A stretch of DNA of 64,000 nucleotides from Sycobia sp. Sy_11 (GCA_018907035.1 JACCIC010000004.1:6501001-6565000), one strand, 5' to 3'. Numbered from the stretch's first letter, positions 25,944 to 39,902 are shown. Numbers and translations are program-made. The notes: generated from the sequence alone by a model not told the origin.

Positions 25944-28900
25944 CTGTGGGCAGAATGGCAATTCGAGAATATATTGTAAAAGTACGTCTTGCTTCTTGGA
26001 TCATGATCTTTTTTATCTTAATCTTGACTCGCTATACTAAATTTAAGAGTGATTCAATTTAAGTGAAATTTTGAAATAAAGCCATCCTTATGATTCATAA
26101 TCGTTTGTCAGAGAATTTTATAATGTTTAAGCATCGTTTATGTTAATCGCGACGTTGTTTATGACATGTGACATGGCTAGTGAACAATAATGTTGTCATG
26201 ATTTGACTAGTGAGCATTATATTGAAAATGAAGTGTAAACACTTTCATTATCACTTCTCTACACTGAATGTATATGAAAATGATAATTTTCGATCATATT
26301 CTTTGTTCTTAATTAGTGTGGAATCAATAATTTACCAATATAGGTACAGTATTTATGAACTTGATTTTGGTTATTTCTCGAAACATTTTGATTGCGCGCG
26401 TGCAGCTGACTGAGTAGCCAAAGATAATTACAATTTGATGTAACATTAGCCGAAGCTTTTAATTCTCGAAGTACATGATTTATTTAGAAGTTCGTATCAG
26501 TATTTTATCGCTATTACCGAATGCCAAATCACAATATTAATAGAAAACCAAGAACAGCGAACAAAGAAAAACAGCTTGAATAATTTTTATGCAGTTGTTC
26601 AGGAATAATAAAAAATATTCATATGGTTTCAATTTGAATGCTCTAACTAAGATTTAAATTTCAGATGATTATTAGTTTGTAATCTTATTTCCCTTGTGTT
26701 TGAATTATTTTTATGTTTTGTTTGTATAGTTAACAAAAGAAAAGATTCAAAACATCTTGGTTTATAAAAATTATTATGCAGCAGTGATGTCTAATATACG
26801 ATAACCATTATATTCTTATAGTAAGAATAACAGAAGCTGATTACGCGTATAATAATTTTCGTTATAACACTTCATATATCCCGTGGTATTGGGAATTACG
26901 AGAACTGTTGAGAGGTTATCGAATTGTCGAACCTCGTCTGTCAGTTCGCCTATACGACAGACATTCTACTTCCGAAATCATACTATGTGACCGTTTTTGT
27001 CGAACTTGTAACAAATAATTAATACTCGGCAGTTGCTGATATTCAAATGGCTTATTCTCAAAATTTTTACCGTTAACAGAGATTGAACATGTATCAGAGA
27101 GTTTCTTATACAATGGATATTTTTTTTCAAAGATACAATTAACGAATTCATCATTAACACTGAGTTTGACTAAAACTATTGGCAAGGAAATAGTTCGTCG
27201 GCAACTGCATGAAGTTCGAGAGGGACTAAAATACTTTTCAACTAGACGGCGCTATAAATGAATCGTCAAAAGAAAATTTTCAGGCATAAAAGTGAGGTAT
27301 AAAACAGTTCAAGTGCATATATACGTGTATATAAGGTAAGTTACATAATGGAAGGCACGATCATGGAATAAAATTACATTTATTGTCGACCTCGAACGCT
27401 TTACTATGGAAATAAAAAAGAAAAATCAATCGTATCTACAATGCGAAGTATATGTAAAATCGAAATGATCTTTGAATGTTATGATTGAGCGAAGCTCAGA
27501 CTGGCACTCGATACTTTACCTCGGTACTAAAAAAAAAAACTTTCACGAGGAGCCGTTTATTCCAAAAACTTACGATCGTATAAATCCGTCGAAGTTACCT
27601 AATATTTGTTCAAATTCTTCATTCATCCCAGCACATGTTGATGGAAATAAATTCAGGTTGATTTATTATATTTTTACAGATACTTTGGTTATTTACAGAT
27701 ATTTTTACAGATTTCATTGGTTGAATAAAAGCTATTGTCTACAATTTACTTTCATGTTTCGTACGACAATAAGTAAATAATTTTCATTTTTTCTAAGAAA
27801 ATTCTTGTAAGATACGTTCAAATAACGTTGATATGCTAAATATGAGGAACAATAAATTAATCTAAATATCGATAGCGACTAAGTCATTAGTAAGAAGTCA
27901 TGACAACACAGAAGGTGAAAAACTGTGATACTCGTATAATTTGAGAAGTCGATCGTTAAATCTAAAGCGTCCGAGCGTTCAACTATTGATTGCAGTGCCA
28001 CTGAATCAGCTATTTCATCTTTTAAGGATTTACCGAAAGAGTATATTAGATATAAATTTCTAAGTTTAAGATAAACTGTCTTAACGCAATATTGAGTATA
28101 AGGTACATGGATAGATCGAGGATCGGTTAGAGTTCAAATGAAAATCACGGAAGGAAAATACAAAATTTTAATTATCTCATCGCTCATCGTCCAAATCCCG
28201 CAATGTATTTATGGCTTAAAAAATTAATTAATTAATTCACTGATTGTATTTCGACCTCGTCTTGGCTCTTGTTTTTCCGGACCGACTGTACATATCGCCA
28301 TAGTGATAAGCTGCCTTAATCGACACCTCGATGCTTCCGTCGTACTTTTATTCTTGGAAAAAAATGAACTATATTGTAAATATATACTGTAAACTTCAAT
28401 ATCTCAGAATATTTTCCCTTTGCCCATGGGCATTTTTTCAGAATGTTATTAGAGCCTGCCGAATTTTTAGCTTATTCGACCGTCTTCTCAGACGAATCTC
28501 TCGTCGCTCAATGACATTACGATAAATTAAAAATATCCTCAATCCCCTATCTACACGGAAGCATATCGCGTATATATCGAAAGACTTCGTAATATAACAA
28601 GAGAGACAGAAAAAGCGGGTGAGCTCGAGCGTCGGCTATGCTCCCATACAAAACTCACCTGATTTTCTGGGGAATCGCGTCTCTTCCGGGCCCCCTCCTA
28701 ATATCCTCGGCACTCGTATTTTGCCCCCACAGCAGTCGGATCTTAAGCAGCAGTCCTCGTCTTCGATCCCGTCGACTCTCCGCCAACGGCCAACGACATC
28801 TCTTTTCCTCTACCGAAGGGGGGGGGGTGATGAGGAGCGTCTCGTCGTCACCTCTCAGATATATATGTACGTGAATGTAATCTGTAAAGAGAGCAAAGAG

Positions 28901-29039
28901 AGGTCGAGGATTAGAATCAGACGCGGACGACCGAACTCGGGGCTTTACTACTTGTTCAGTGAGAAAGGGGCGGATTTACTCTTTTGTCGAAGCCCGGATA
29001 TGGCTTTCGCACGGACGGCCGATGTGGCTAGTGATTTAT

Positions 29040-29073
29040 TATGATGATGATTATTATTATTATTATTATTATT
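29040..29073. repeat. (ATG)n/(ATT)n microsatellite
   Basis: ATGATGATG then ATT triplets, about 34 bp. Confidence 0.9.
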
Positions 29074-29232
29074 GGTACTTCGGTGACACTGCCGATGGGG
29101 GAGGGGGATACTTTTTTTATCAACGCCTTTAATGTAAGGCTCAACGCTGATAAAGGACATGGATAGAGTAAAATAATTAATGTACAGCTATATATAGGAT
29201 ACGATTATTGCACAAAATTTTTACGTTCGATA

Positions 29233-29313
29233 AAAAGATTAATATATATTATCGAATATATATTAATCTTTTATATAATATATACGTTATTTTAACGTAT
29301 AATATATACGTTA
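29233..29313. repeat. Cluster of short palindromes
   Basis: An exact 18-bp inverted repeat (29233-29250 and 29255-29272, AAAAGATTAATATATATT) has a 4-nt loop. It is followed by three alternating copies of TATACGTTA/TAACGTATA (29281-29289, 29293-29301, 29305-29313) that can pair in two ways. The cluster lies 85 bp before a (TA)n tract. Confidence 0.7.
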
Positions 29314-29396
29314 AAAATCTTGAAATTTCTGCAATCGATCTTTTTTATGAAGTCATCGTATCATTGATGATGTTAATCAGGATAATTGGTTTATTA

Positions 29397-29398
<2 letters not shown>

Positions 29399-29441
<43 letters not shown>
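29399..29441. repeat. (TA)n microsatellite
   Basis: 43 bp of TA. Confidence 0.95.
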
Positions 29442-29445
<4 letters not shown>

Positions 29446-30118
29446 CGGTGCATATAGCGTTGAAGCATTTTTAATATAGATATAACATATTGCATTAAAA
29501 TGTCTGAAATAATACAGATATATGTGGTGGTACGAAAATCTTCATGATATAAGATTAGAATTGATCTATATGCTTGAAAAATTAATCTAACTTCTTGATC
29601 AGATTACGTTAGATTTTAAAAAAATTCAAAGTTTCATTGAGAAAGGCGGGGAAGAATATATAGGAATTAACATGTTTCATTTATTTACATGTGAAAACTT
29701 TCTCGGCTGCTTAATATCGATAAAAAATATATCTATGAATTTGAAAATATTTATCAGTTATTTACAGTTAGAGCTTGATAAGAGTGCACGGAACGTTGAA
29801 GAGTATTCAAAAAAAATCGCCGAATTTTTTAACGCAAACATTCGACATCGAGCGCTGAAAAATACTAATAATTTTTTTACAATTCAATAAATATTCAAAA
29901 ATAAATATTTAAAAGATAATAATCCTGCTTCCCTTCAACTTTGGCCCAAGCCCGCCGCTCCTATAAGTTTGACTTGCACTTTTAATTACTTTCTTTAAGA
30001 CATTCTTCACTTTCTTTCGCGATAGATCGAAATGAAAAAAAAATCCCAGAACAGACCAAAAAAAGATTGCTGCAAATCATTGCGGCGAACAGTATCGAAT
30101 CGAAAAATCCAAGAGAAA

Positions 30119-30121
<3 letters not shown>

Positions 30122-30151
<30 letters not shown>
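30122..30151. repeat. (CA)n microsatellite
   Basis: 30 bp of CA. Confidence 0.95.
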
Positions 30152-30152
<1 letters not shown>

Positions 30153-30403
30153 ACAATGAAAAATTGTTCGTATAACGCTGAGAAATTTATTCGCCTGTGC
30201 GTGCTGTGTATGCGAATGTTAGAAAGGGAGAAGAAGAGAGAGCTTGTAAAGGAGAAAGAGAGGAAGAAAGGGTCTGGGAAGCAGAGAAAGAGAGTTTATC
30301 CGAGACTGGCATAATGAGTATCTAGTTAACAAGGCCGCGCAATTGTTCTCACGCTCTGCGGACAAAGTGGCTAAACAGACCAAGGGGGTTGGTAGAATTA
30401 AAC

Positions 30404-30405
<2 letters not shown>

Positions 30406-30438
<33 letters not shown>
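30406..30438. repeat. (GA)n microsatellite
   Basis: 33 bp of GA. Confidence 0.95.
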
Positions 30439-30442
<4 letters not shown>

Positions 30443-30578
30443 GGAGTGGGAGGAGCTCACTTACGAGAGATGAAAAAGAGGGACTTTTGTGGATGCACAT
30501 GTACGAGTACATACAGGAAGAGAGCGTAGAACGATCCGAGTCACACATAGCGTTATATTTTAGATATATTTATATTTT

Positions 30579-30581
<3 letters not shown>

Positions 30582-30628
<47 letters not shown>

Positions 30629-30655
30629 AGAGAGAAAGAGAAAGAGAGAGAGAGA
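30582..30655. repeat. (TA)n followed by (GA)n
   Basis: About 44 bp of TA (30582-30625), then GA-rich sequence to 30655. Confidence 0.95.
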
Positions 30656-31094
30656 GGGGGGGATATTATTTGTCTCTGCTGAGGGGTGGCAATTCGCTTC
30701 TTGTAATTAAAGGGTGCGGCGTCCGTAGCCGCAACGCGGCTTGGAACCCACCTAATTATTCTTTTCGGCATAAATTTGAAAATTTTGACTACCTCCAAAG
30801 CCTTTTCCTGGCCTGAAGGAGCTGCTTCTAACTTCGAAGGTTCAATTTTTTATTATATTGTTTCTGTTCTTTTTACAAATAAACTTTTCGAAGAGGTAAT
30901 AAAAATTCGACGTACAGCAGCTTTTCTTTAATATTAATCGTATATGGTCGATAAAATAATCTAATTATAGTCATATGATGAAAGTAAAATTGTCATTTAA
31001 ACTCCATCAAATTAAAAAATACTGCTAAAAAATAAAATAACAAACAGAAATATGAAAAAACTATAAACTGTCTATTTAGATGTTTTTATATTAT

Positions 31095-31160
31095 TTTTTA
31101 GTAATTGTTTTTTATTTCAGATTCTACGGAAGTGATTATATACAAGGATATAAAAACTAT
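31095..31160. repeat. Possible diverged copy of the AT-rich repeat
   Basis: TTTTAGTAATTG, TTTATTTCAGATTCTACGG and AAGTGATTATATACAAGG follow the order seen at 51.7 and 55.9 kb. It is short and AT-rich, so the match is weak. Confidence 0.25.
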
Positions 31161-33592
31161 AAGATTAGTAGAAATATTTGTTAATTTTGTTAAAACTGTT
31201 GACGTATGTATAATTTAATTTGTACATTACTTAAAGGAAATTTAAACATCTATACACAAAAAATGCGTATATCATTGCAGCCTAATTAATTAAAAGTATC
31301 TGAGATACCGTGAGCGTTCCATTTACAAAATTACTTTTTTTTCAAATAAACGCGTTAAAATTACATAAGTAGAGTGTATCTCATGATTATCTGCACCATG
31401 CCAGGAACACAATACAAAGGTAAAAATTTTTTTGCTCTTGAAAATCGCACAGTTGAGAAAATTCTTCTCGCTTCTCAATCCCGATTTCATAGATAGGGGA
31501 TCGAAGCTCCGCGCCCCGAGAAGTAAGGAACAATCGTTTCCTCGACGCTCTACACAGCCGTTTCACAAAACTCCTACATTTCTCAGCATGTGCTCAATTA
31601 TTTTCCGATCATTCCCCATTCATTTTTATACGACAGGAAAACGCAACGAAAAATGTGTAAATGCCCAAGAGTTTATAAAGTACAAATTCGACTTGAACGC
31701 TCCAACAGCGCTAAAAGGAACGTTGACATCATCTATTTTTTTTTTTTGACGCAAAAATAACCAGATATAGTATGAGCTGTCGAAATCGTTTATCAAATAG
31801 AAGCAAACAAATTTTATTTTTTTTTTAGCTATCCAAGCTTGTTAGAAGAGGCTCAGCACCCCTCCCCTTCCCAATTTACCCTTAATCGAAGCTCTCGTTC
31901 GGTATTGTCGTTCGACTGCACATTCTCGCCTCGTTAATTTTTAAACCCGCACACCCGTACTGTGTACGCATGTTGAACGGAGGTGCGCAAACACACACAG
32001 GCACACATGCACACACGCGCACACAGAGCCGTCTAATGGAATTTTAATGAAGATTAAAGCATTTAATTAGAGATTTCGTTTCGTTTATAACAAATCGGCG
32101 AGGGGCGACCTGCGCGTGCGCACCGCTGAATTACGATTCTGGATTCTGCTCGATGGCCCGTGAATCATTCGGTGACAAGGAATTATTTACGACTCACTAT
32201 CTCTCTCTTTCTCTGTCTCGCGCTCTCTTTCTCGTTTGTAAATTTTGCTCACTTCAATATATGTATGTTGAACGGCGATTCTCGCCAAGGGCTAATGAGA
32301 GGGCAAATATACAATTTGAAAGAATTATGTATCGGCACATGGGATTATTTGAATAAGTGTCTAATTTAAATATTATCAACAAAAATTCTTTTTCTTTGGA
32401 AAAATACATTGTTTGAGCCATATATAGGGTGAACTTTTGCCAAATTAATCAATCCATTGGGATCTTACCACTGTAATATGGGAGGACAGCGTTTAGCCAC
32501 AAAATCCATTATCTGGTAGAACAATGGAATTTTCAGAGAATCCATAAAGATCCTATAATATATAGCATTGCGGCAAGATTTATCAAATCTATTATAGAGC
32601 TCTATATATCGGCAGGCGATAACACCAGCGAGTGGAAATTTGTTTTCCAATATTGAGGAATCGCTTCGTCCCTATTGACGAAGCAGTTACAGTCCGTTCA
32701 CTCATTGGCTGTTAAAAGTTATCAAATAACAGTGTAGAATTTCATAGGTGCGTGTCCATAGTTTTCTTTAGCTCGGGAGGTACTTTTTATCTCTATTGAA
32801 GCAATAACGGTGACATTTATCATCTATTGAAGCGAAAAAGAGAGAAAGAGATAAAGAACGAATAAGAGAGAAGGGAGGGAGGGGGAGAGAGAGAGAGAGA
32901 GAACTATTTCACGAGGAAAAAAACAACTTCATCTTCTAATGTCGAAGTTTATTTTACACCATGAGCATCGCAAAATTGTGTTATAGTCGTGATTTTCGAG
33001 GTCAGAGTCATATAATAACAAGTTTCGAACGATAATCAAACTCGAACAATATTTACGTTCGATATAATTTTATTTAAAAAAGTAAATGTATATATGACTG
33101 TATGAATCAAATTTATCTATTGTTTTCATTCACGGCTTTCCATTGTATTTCATAATAGTGCAATCAATTATTCATTTGCATTGTAACAAAAATCTCGAAA
33201 ATCGTATTCCAAATCGATTGCAATGGAATATTGACAGAACGAAAGTCTGTTATTGCAGATTGACAAAAAATGGATTCTATATTAAAATAAATAATTACCA
33301 ACACAATAATTCGTCAACTATACTTGTCTAAACGTTTGCTGCTTATTATATATATATATATATATAACAAAATTTTTTTTAGATGCTTAAAAAATATGTT
33401 AAAAATGTTAACAAGAAATTCGTTTTTGAATTATTAGAATATAATGATTAGGCGTGAATCAATTTGTTTCTTAATAAGAAAGAAACTCTAGGACTGTAAA
33501 AGTGTGCTCGATCCACGGGATTCAAAACGGAATCAGATAGAATAGGCCGGACGTACCGCGGACAAGTGAGCCAACAGCGAGCTTCAACTTAC

Positions 33593-33830
33593 GTTCAAAA
33601 GCCGTCGGCAGGAGTCGTCGACTGCGAACCCCCTCAAGTCCGAGACGTGTCCCTCTCACTCCATTACTCTCCAACTTTGAGCCTCGTCGAAAAGTCGCGA
33701 TCTCAGCGAACGCGAACTGTTCGGTGACCCTGAAACGCTCCGAATCCGAGTGAAAATTTTCGATTGCTTGCGGAATTTCGAAAAATCGCCTTGCGAACAA
33801 TACACGCACAGTGCGTCGAGCAAATCATAT
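33593..33830 (-). other. Candidate 5' untranslated first exon (minus strand)
   Basis: This GC-richer, non-repetitive block in AT-rich DNA ends, on the minus strand, in GAAC followed by GTAAGT (33592-33587), a consensus donor. No domain is recognisable in the open frames, so it is unlikely to encode protein. It lies about 7.6 kb upstream of the GPCR exon that starts with an acceptor at 25943, on the same strand. A noncoding first exon of that receptor is therefore the simplest reading. The 5' edge is a guess. It could equally be an exon of an unrelated noncoding transcript. Confidence 0.3.
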
Positions 33831-36359
33831 AGTCAAAGAGTCGTATTGAAGCCATTCGTAAAAAATAAGAATTTCTTCTAAAAGCAGCCATTTTAAATTA
33901 AAACCTACTGTAGTAATGATCTTGAATAGAATGAACAGGTCCCCGGTTGAAAATTAATTCGTTGCCCATTTTTTCCAATATATATATATTGAAATATATG
34001 ATTATCACAATACACTTAAGTTTCATCCTGTTTCATCGATGCGCGGAATTAACGAGGGCACATTCGAGTTTTAACGTTCGGCGGTTTCTCGATTTATATC
34101 CCGGAGCGAGCGAACGCGCGCGCGTGCGCAAAAAAAAAAAAGACAGGGTTTCCCGAGCGCGAGAGGCGCAATAAAAATGTTTACATTCTCATTCGTGCCT
34201 TCGTTACGCGAAACCGGATTTATACGCATATATGGACGCACGACTGTCTGGGAAAAGAAATTTACTGGGAGAATGTGCAAATTTCCGGAGGGGCGGAGGG
34301 GGGGAGGGTATAAATTTGCCGATATATGTAGAGTAAATCGCGCGCTCTCCTCCGTCTCTTCGACTTATTCGCCGCAAAGCACAGCATTAATCTGCAATGT
34401 TTAACGGGTATACTATACTTTTGCCGTTTGTATTTATATATAACTTTTCGTATGTTATAATTGAAAAGGCCAATGATACGCTGACGGAGATTATTTATGT
34501 GATTCGGAAACTTCTCCATCTGCCCTCGTTTAATGGCTTGTTTCTTAACTAATAGTTGTAATTTTATCTTAAGTATTATATCGGATAATAGAATTCATGG
34601 TAGTTTATATCGTAATTTGAAAAGTAATTTGCAAACTAATTTGAAAACTTCTGCCTAACGGTCATTTATAATTGACCATATATTTTAATTTTCATAACGC
34701 TTTTATTACGAAACCGATAAATTATGAATATTAAGCAAGCTATAATTTTTTTTTATTTCATTACCTATAAACCGTTAAAATTAAAGTTTACCGAAGCAAA
34801 ATGTGGCCTTTTTTATTTATGGTTATTTATTATTTTTTTCATTTAACATTTATCAGCATAAATGATATTCTGTAGCAGAAAGTAATAGAGTTTGTATTAG
34901 GGATGCATATAATTTTGTAAGTAAATGCATCAAATTTCAATTGATTAAAAATTTTTAATATTATCAATCAATTAAGTTTTCAATATTTAAAGGAATTATG
35001 TCCTTAAATACAATCTTATATATACGATTTACTACCTTTGAAATACAGACGAATCATATGAAATGTGTAAAAAATAAGTAAATAATTTTGTTCAACTATA
35101 ATGATTATAGTTATGTTATAATAAGTGATTACATTGTATAATAATATTATTATTTATTAAGACTTTAAAATTAATAAAAAATTTAGAGAAAACGTGTTAT
35201 TAAAGAATATTTTCTATTTATTTCTATTTATTTAGTATATTTTTTCTGTTTATTGTTCTATTCTAGAAAAATATCGTCCTATTCTAGAAACGCGCAAACG
35301 TAGAATCCAAAATAGAGACAATATTATTCCACAGAATATCACAAGGCTCTATGCAGGAGCGCTTGTAATTTAATATTTTAATAAAAAATCTATGATCAAA
35401 AAAAAAATTGGTGCAAAATTTTTATCATTTACAACATTAAAAGAAAATTAAATCTAGATTATTTAAGAAGCTTGTATTGTTAGAGTTTCTATATATAAAT
35501 TTTGTGGTCCAACAACATGGTAAATAATTAAAAATTTTTTTAGAATTTTAATTAAATTTGGGATACTTTTGATATTTTCGATATTAAAATTTCTACACAC
35601 AGCTGAAACATTTTAATTGATAAAGTAAAGAATATAATGATCCAGTATAATTAAGTTATCATTCCTTAATGCCAATATTTACTATAATTTTAGAGATTTT
35701 AGGTAGTTCGTACAGTAGTTAATGTATGTCAGTACAAAATACTGCAAAGTATAGGCACTAGTGAAAAAATATTAAATGATTATTTACCTTAAGTCAATAT
35801 GTTTTTGAATATTAATATTATTTGTTAAGTTTTATAATGACTTTAAAGTCATCTTTATTATTGACGAAAATAATTCGTATGCATACAACTTTTGCTATAT
35901 ACTTAATATCGGAAGATGTTGTAAATCATCGTTTTTAAATTTTTCATAGAATATCTAATATCTTAATAAATAACGGATGAATTGTTTTTTGTGATCATCC
36001 CAACAGAAGTCTTTCAACAATTTAAATTAATCCGATTGAAATTGGATTATTTTCCGTATCCTTGCCTTTATATTCAAATCTGAACAACGTACTTACATTC
36101 GTAACGACGTAGAGTCCAACCTGATCTGAAAATGTCTAAATTCACAAATGTTTGCCGAAACAGTCTTACATGAATTTATGGCAAGTAATTAGAAAAATCT
36201 GAATTTCTCCTTTAATTATCGAATTAATAAAGCGCCGAGATAAGTTTCGAGCGTAGCTGTACAAGCTCAATGAAACATTGAGAGAATGGCCGGGGTTTCC
36301 TAAAAGTGCGTTTACGACTGTTTGTCGCCTGTAAATGGAAAGCCTTAATTTCTGAGCCA

Positions 36360-37200
36360 CGTTATTGTACAGCTCGCCAACTCCCCCGGTCCCGAGGGCT
36401 TCAGCTGCCGTCGAGGGCGCGGTCGCGCTATAACGGGCCGAATTGAGGGAGGATCGAGCCTATGGCCTCTTTGACCCTACTGTACGGAGGTGAGTCGATG
36501 GATAAGGCCGGCTATCTATCGACGAAGGTCGCGCGATCGCGAGTCCGGGATTATTGCAGAATTGACGGGGTATCGGTCGCTTTCACGCCCATCGGCGTAA
36601 TCTCCGCGACGTTCTTCGATTCCCAGTTGAATTGTAAATAAGGCAGAGAGCCCCAGCGAGATGCGTTTATTATCATGCGATATTCGTGCACGTTCCGGAG
36701 AATTACAAATGCGAAGGGAGAACAATAATAATAATAATAATGATTGGAGCGCCGCTCCATAATACGCCTCGTTATGAATTAATCAGCGGAGCCCGGCGCG
36801 GCGTCGAGGCGTAATTGCTCGAGAATTCTCCCGATAGTATCGAGGAGTTGTGCGTCGCTGTACGGCCAGCCGTTTCCCCTCCGCCGCGGAGGAGCGCAGC
36901 CGGGAACGAGAGCCCGGGATAAGGGCTGGGACGGCAGCGAGGCCGCAGCGGTCGCGAATTACGACGCGCCCACGAAGGTGCACGTACGCGGAGGTGGATG
37001 TTCGGCGGGCGACAACAGCGGGGGGGGGGGGAAGAGGAGGGAGGGGGAAAGGGAGGGGGGATCCGAGGATTACGTTCGAATGGCTTTATTATGTGCTGGC
37101 TAAAGCTCCCGTGACGAAGCGCCGTTACGCGCCGTCCGCCGCATGCATTTAAACGCGCGGAAATTAGAATTTTTTTGGCTCTGGCTCTGCTGTCTCCCGT
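36360..37200. promoter_or_regulatory. GC-rich island, possible enhancer or promoter
   Basis: CpG-rich and unique-looking, with TAACGAGGCG on the minus strand (36765-36774), an (ATA)n run at 36722-36740 and several homeodomain-type TTTATTA/TAATTG cores. No coding frame is convincing. Confidence 0.3.
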
Positions 37201-38360
37201 GATTTTTTTTCTCTCCTTCTTCTTACTTCTGTAATCGCTCGTTTGGCCGCACCAAACTTGATACTGGTTTGTCGTCGATGTACTTTTAGAGAGAGAGAGA
37301 AAAAGGATTAAATTTAATGCACGTTCTTCATTGGCATCGATTCATTCCGTAAAATTCATAAGCTTCAATGTGTAGCGAATTCAATTGGATGAACAAGTTA
37401 GAAACTAGTATTGAATTTAACCTATGTATTTTATAAAAATATATATATTATTTTATATCTTTCTCAGAATGTCGATATTATTATACAATGTTTTGAGACT
37501 TAAAAAGGTTGAATATCGCGCGTTTTCTGTATAAGTAGTTGACCAAAAAACTACTGAACCCATTACTCTGAAATTTGAAATATAGATTTTATTTGATCTG
37601 CGGAAGGATATATGCATGCGTACTATAAGCGGCATAGTATTATGAATTCTGAGGTCGATATTATTCAAGAAAACAGTACCGCGCCTATTCGCATAATCAG
37701 CAGTCAGTTTCATCGCTGGCCAACGGATGGAGACCCGAATTCTTTTAGCTGTACCCTTAATGTAAATAACTAATAGTAACACGAAAATTGAATGGGCACA
37801 TCCAACCTTTGGATTAATTTGTTTATTTACCACAACCTTGAATATCTTCTGTAGATTTTTTATTTTTTCTAGGAATGGACGATATATTAAAAAATAATCG
37901 AAGTATTGTCGTGAGAATCTATTTTTCTTTAAAAATTCGAAGATGTGATACTTAAAATGTACACATTCTTGTAATTTCTAAAGAATAAAATTTTGATTTT
38001 TAATAAATATATTTAAATTATTTTAAAATACTGAATAGATTTTTTTATTATTCGCATACTTCATAGTACTTTTAATATTATCGTCAAATTAACTAATCCT
38101 TGTTATTGCGAAATCTCTAATTTCTTTCTAAAAAACATAGCAGATTGTAATATTAAACTAAAAATCTTATTTTACTTAAGAATAATTTAATCACAAATTG
38201 AGAATTACATGTAACAAGATGTATGTAAAATTTATTATTATATTGACTATTACACTTAAAGACTAAGAATAATTTATAAAATAATTTTTATAAAATAAAC
38301 ATTTTTAAATAAAATAGAATATTCAACAAAACAGTGATAGAAAATAGTTATTTCATACAT

Positions 38361-38362
<2 letters not shown>

Positions 38363-38409
<47 letters not shown>
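38363..38409. repeat. (TA)n microsatellite
   Basis: 47 bp of TA. Confidence 0.95.
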
Positions 38410-38410
<1 letters not shown>

Positions 38411-38975
38411 CAATCCTCTGCTGAAAAAGAGCTAAAAAATTCAAATATTTAGATGATGACCCTTTAATTTATTTCGGATAAATCTGTTTATTAAAGCAGC
38501 TTTCCAAAATAGACGCTCTAATGGAATTGTCGCTACTCAAATACATAGCTTCTTAAATTATATTTACATAAAAAATTAAAGACTTCATTAATATTTCACC
38601 GACAAGTAAAAATGTTTTTGTGTTAATTTATAAAAGTCTGTTACAGATACAGATTTATTTCAGTGTTTTTAGTTCTATTGTCATTCGCACAATTATTACG
38701 TCTTACGTATGTATCTGATTTTTCCTTCAAAAATTCGTTTCCAATTTTGGAAATTCATGCAATAATTTAAATAACAATAGACCCGACATTTGCTTCATTA
38801 TCAAAACGCCAATTTTTTTAATATATGAATTGGTTTAACATATTTACAATATATGAATTAGTTAGTGCAAAAAGTTTATAAAAGAAAAGAATTGGAGAAA
38901 ATGAAGTATGGCCTCTGCTTTCAAGGAACCTAGCCGCGCCCTTGGAAATAGGATGGACTAAGAAAATAAAAATAG

Positions 38976-38980
38976 GTATG

Positions 38981-39011
<31 letters not shown>

Positions 39012-39017
39012 GTATGT
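38976..39017. repeat. (GTAT)n tetranucleotide repeat
   Basis: About ten GTAT units. It reads as a repetitive threonine/tyrosine frame on the minus strand, which is not a gene. Confidence 0.95.
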
Positions 39018-39416
39018 ACACATTTTACCGTAAAAAATGGTTTGAGAAACCAGACAAATAAAAAAAAAGAATTTTTCGATTTTTATTCCCAAAATTAGAC
39101 GTAAATTTTGAAGTTTAAATTTTCGATAAGTTTTGACTAGCGTGACATGGAAGAAACCTACTTCTCCTCCTGTGTGTGTGTATATTTATGTGTGTACTTT
39201 GTAAATCACGTTATAAAGCGTTATCAATTTCAACAAAAAAAACCTATTATAACCTTTGTGGCATCCGAGCATAGCATCGGATCGGCCGATCTTTTTTCCT
39301 CGCCTTGGCGATAAAAATAATCTGATGGGCGCGACTCGGGATTTCCGCGAGCGCCTCGCGGGAATACGCGAGGAAATCAAAAAGAGACAAAGCGCCGGCC
39401 AACTTCGAGCTAGCGA

Positions 39417-39418
<2 letters not shown>

Positions 39419-39472
<54 letters not shown>
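39419..39472. repeat. (TA)n microsatellite with palindromic ends
   Basis: 54 bp of TA flanked by ACTT on the left and AAGT on the right, so the whole tract is an extended palindrome. Confidence 0.95.
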
Positions 39473-39476
<4 letters not shown>

Positions 39477-39843
39477 GCAGTGGTTGGAACTCGGATAGCA
39501 CGCTGCTCTCGTCGAGAATCAACGAAGAGGAGGACAGTGGAAAAGCGTAGGAGGGAAAAAAGAATAAGTCGAGAGTCGGTCCCCGCAACGACTTAAACTG
39601 CGATTTGAAAAGTTTCAGCCTCACCCCGTCTCCCCTTCTCCGCCGAAGAACCGACGAAGAGGCCCTTAGCAATGATTCCCATACTCCTCCTTCTCCGTTC
39701 GTGGTACTTATGCGCTAGATCGAGAACGAACGGGGGGCATTGCATTATTGTCGTGTTTCGCGTGTGTGTGGCACTGGGAAAAGAAACGGACGTCGTGCAA
39801 GTCGGGACATTTCATACATACGGAGATCTTTTGATTTGAACAT

Positions 39844-39845
<2 letters not shown>

Positions 39846-39897
<52 letters not shown>
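39846..39897. repeat. (TA)n microsatellite
   Basis: 52 bp of TA. Confidence 0.95.

Positions 39898-39902
<5 letters not shown>

Larger units (their letters stand above)
25944..33586. other. Non-coding region upstream of the GPCR exon
   Basis: AT-rich DNA with a GC-rich island at about 28600-29040, palindromes at 29.2 kb and a GA/TA repeat cluster at 30.1-30.7 kb. If the candidate exon at 33.6 kb is real, this is its first intron. Open frames up to about 140 codons have no recognisable domain. Confidence 0.5.

Noticed and set aside
25522..26040. 172-codon plus-strand frame
   Set aside because: Antisense of the GPCR exon; its valine and serine runs are the GAC/GAG tract read in reverse.
26916..27185. 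89-codon minus-strand frame
   Set aside because: No domain or relative recognised; not distinguishable from chance.
38976..39017. GTAT units considered as a CRISPR-like array or telomeric repeat
   Set aside because: Simple tetranucleotide microsatellite without spacers; not an insect telomere unit.
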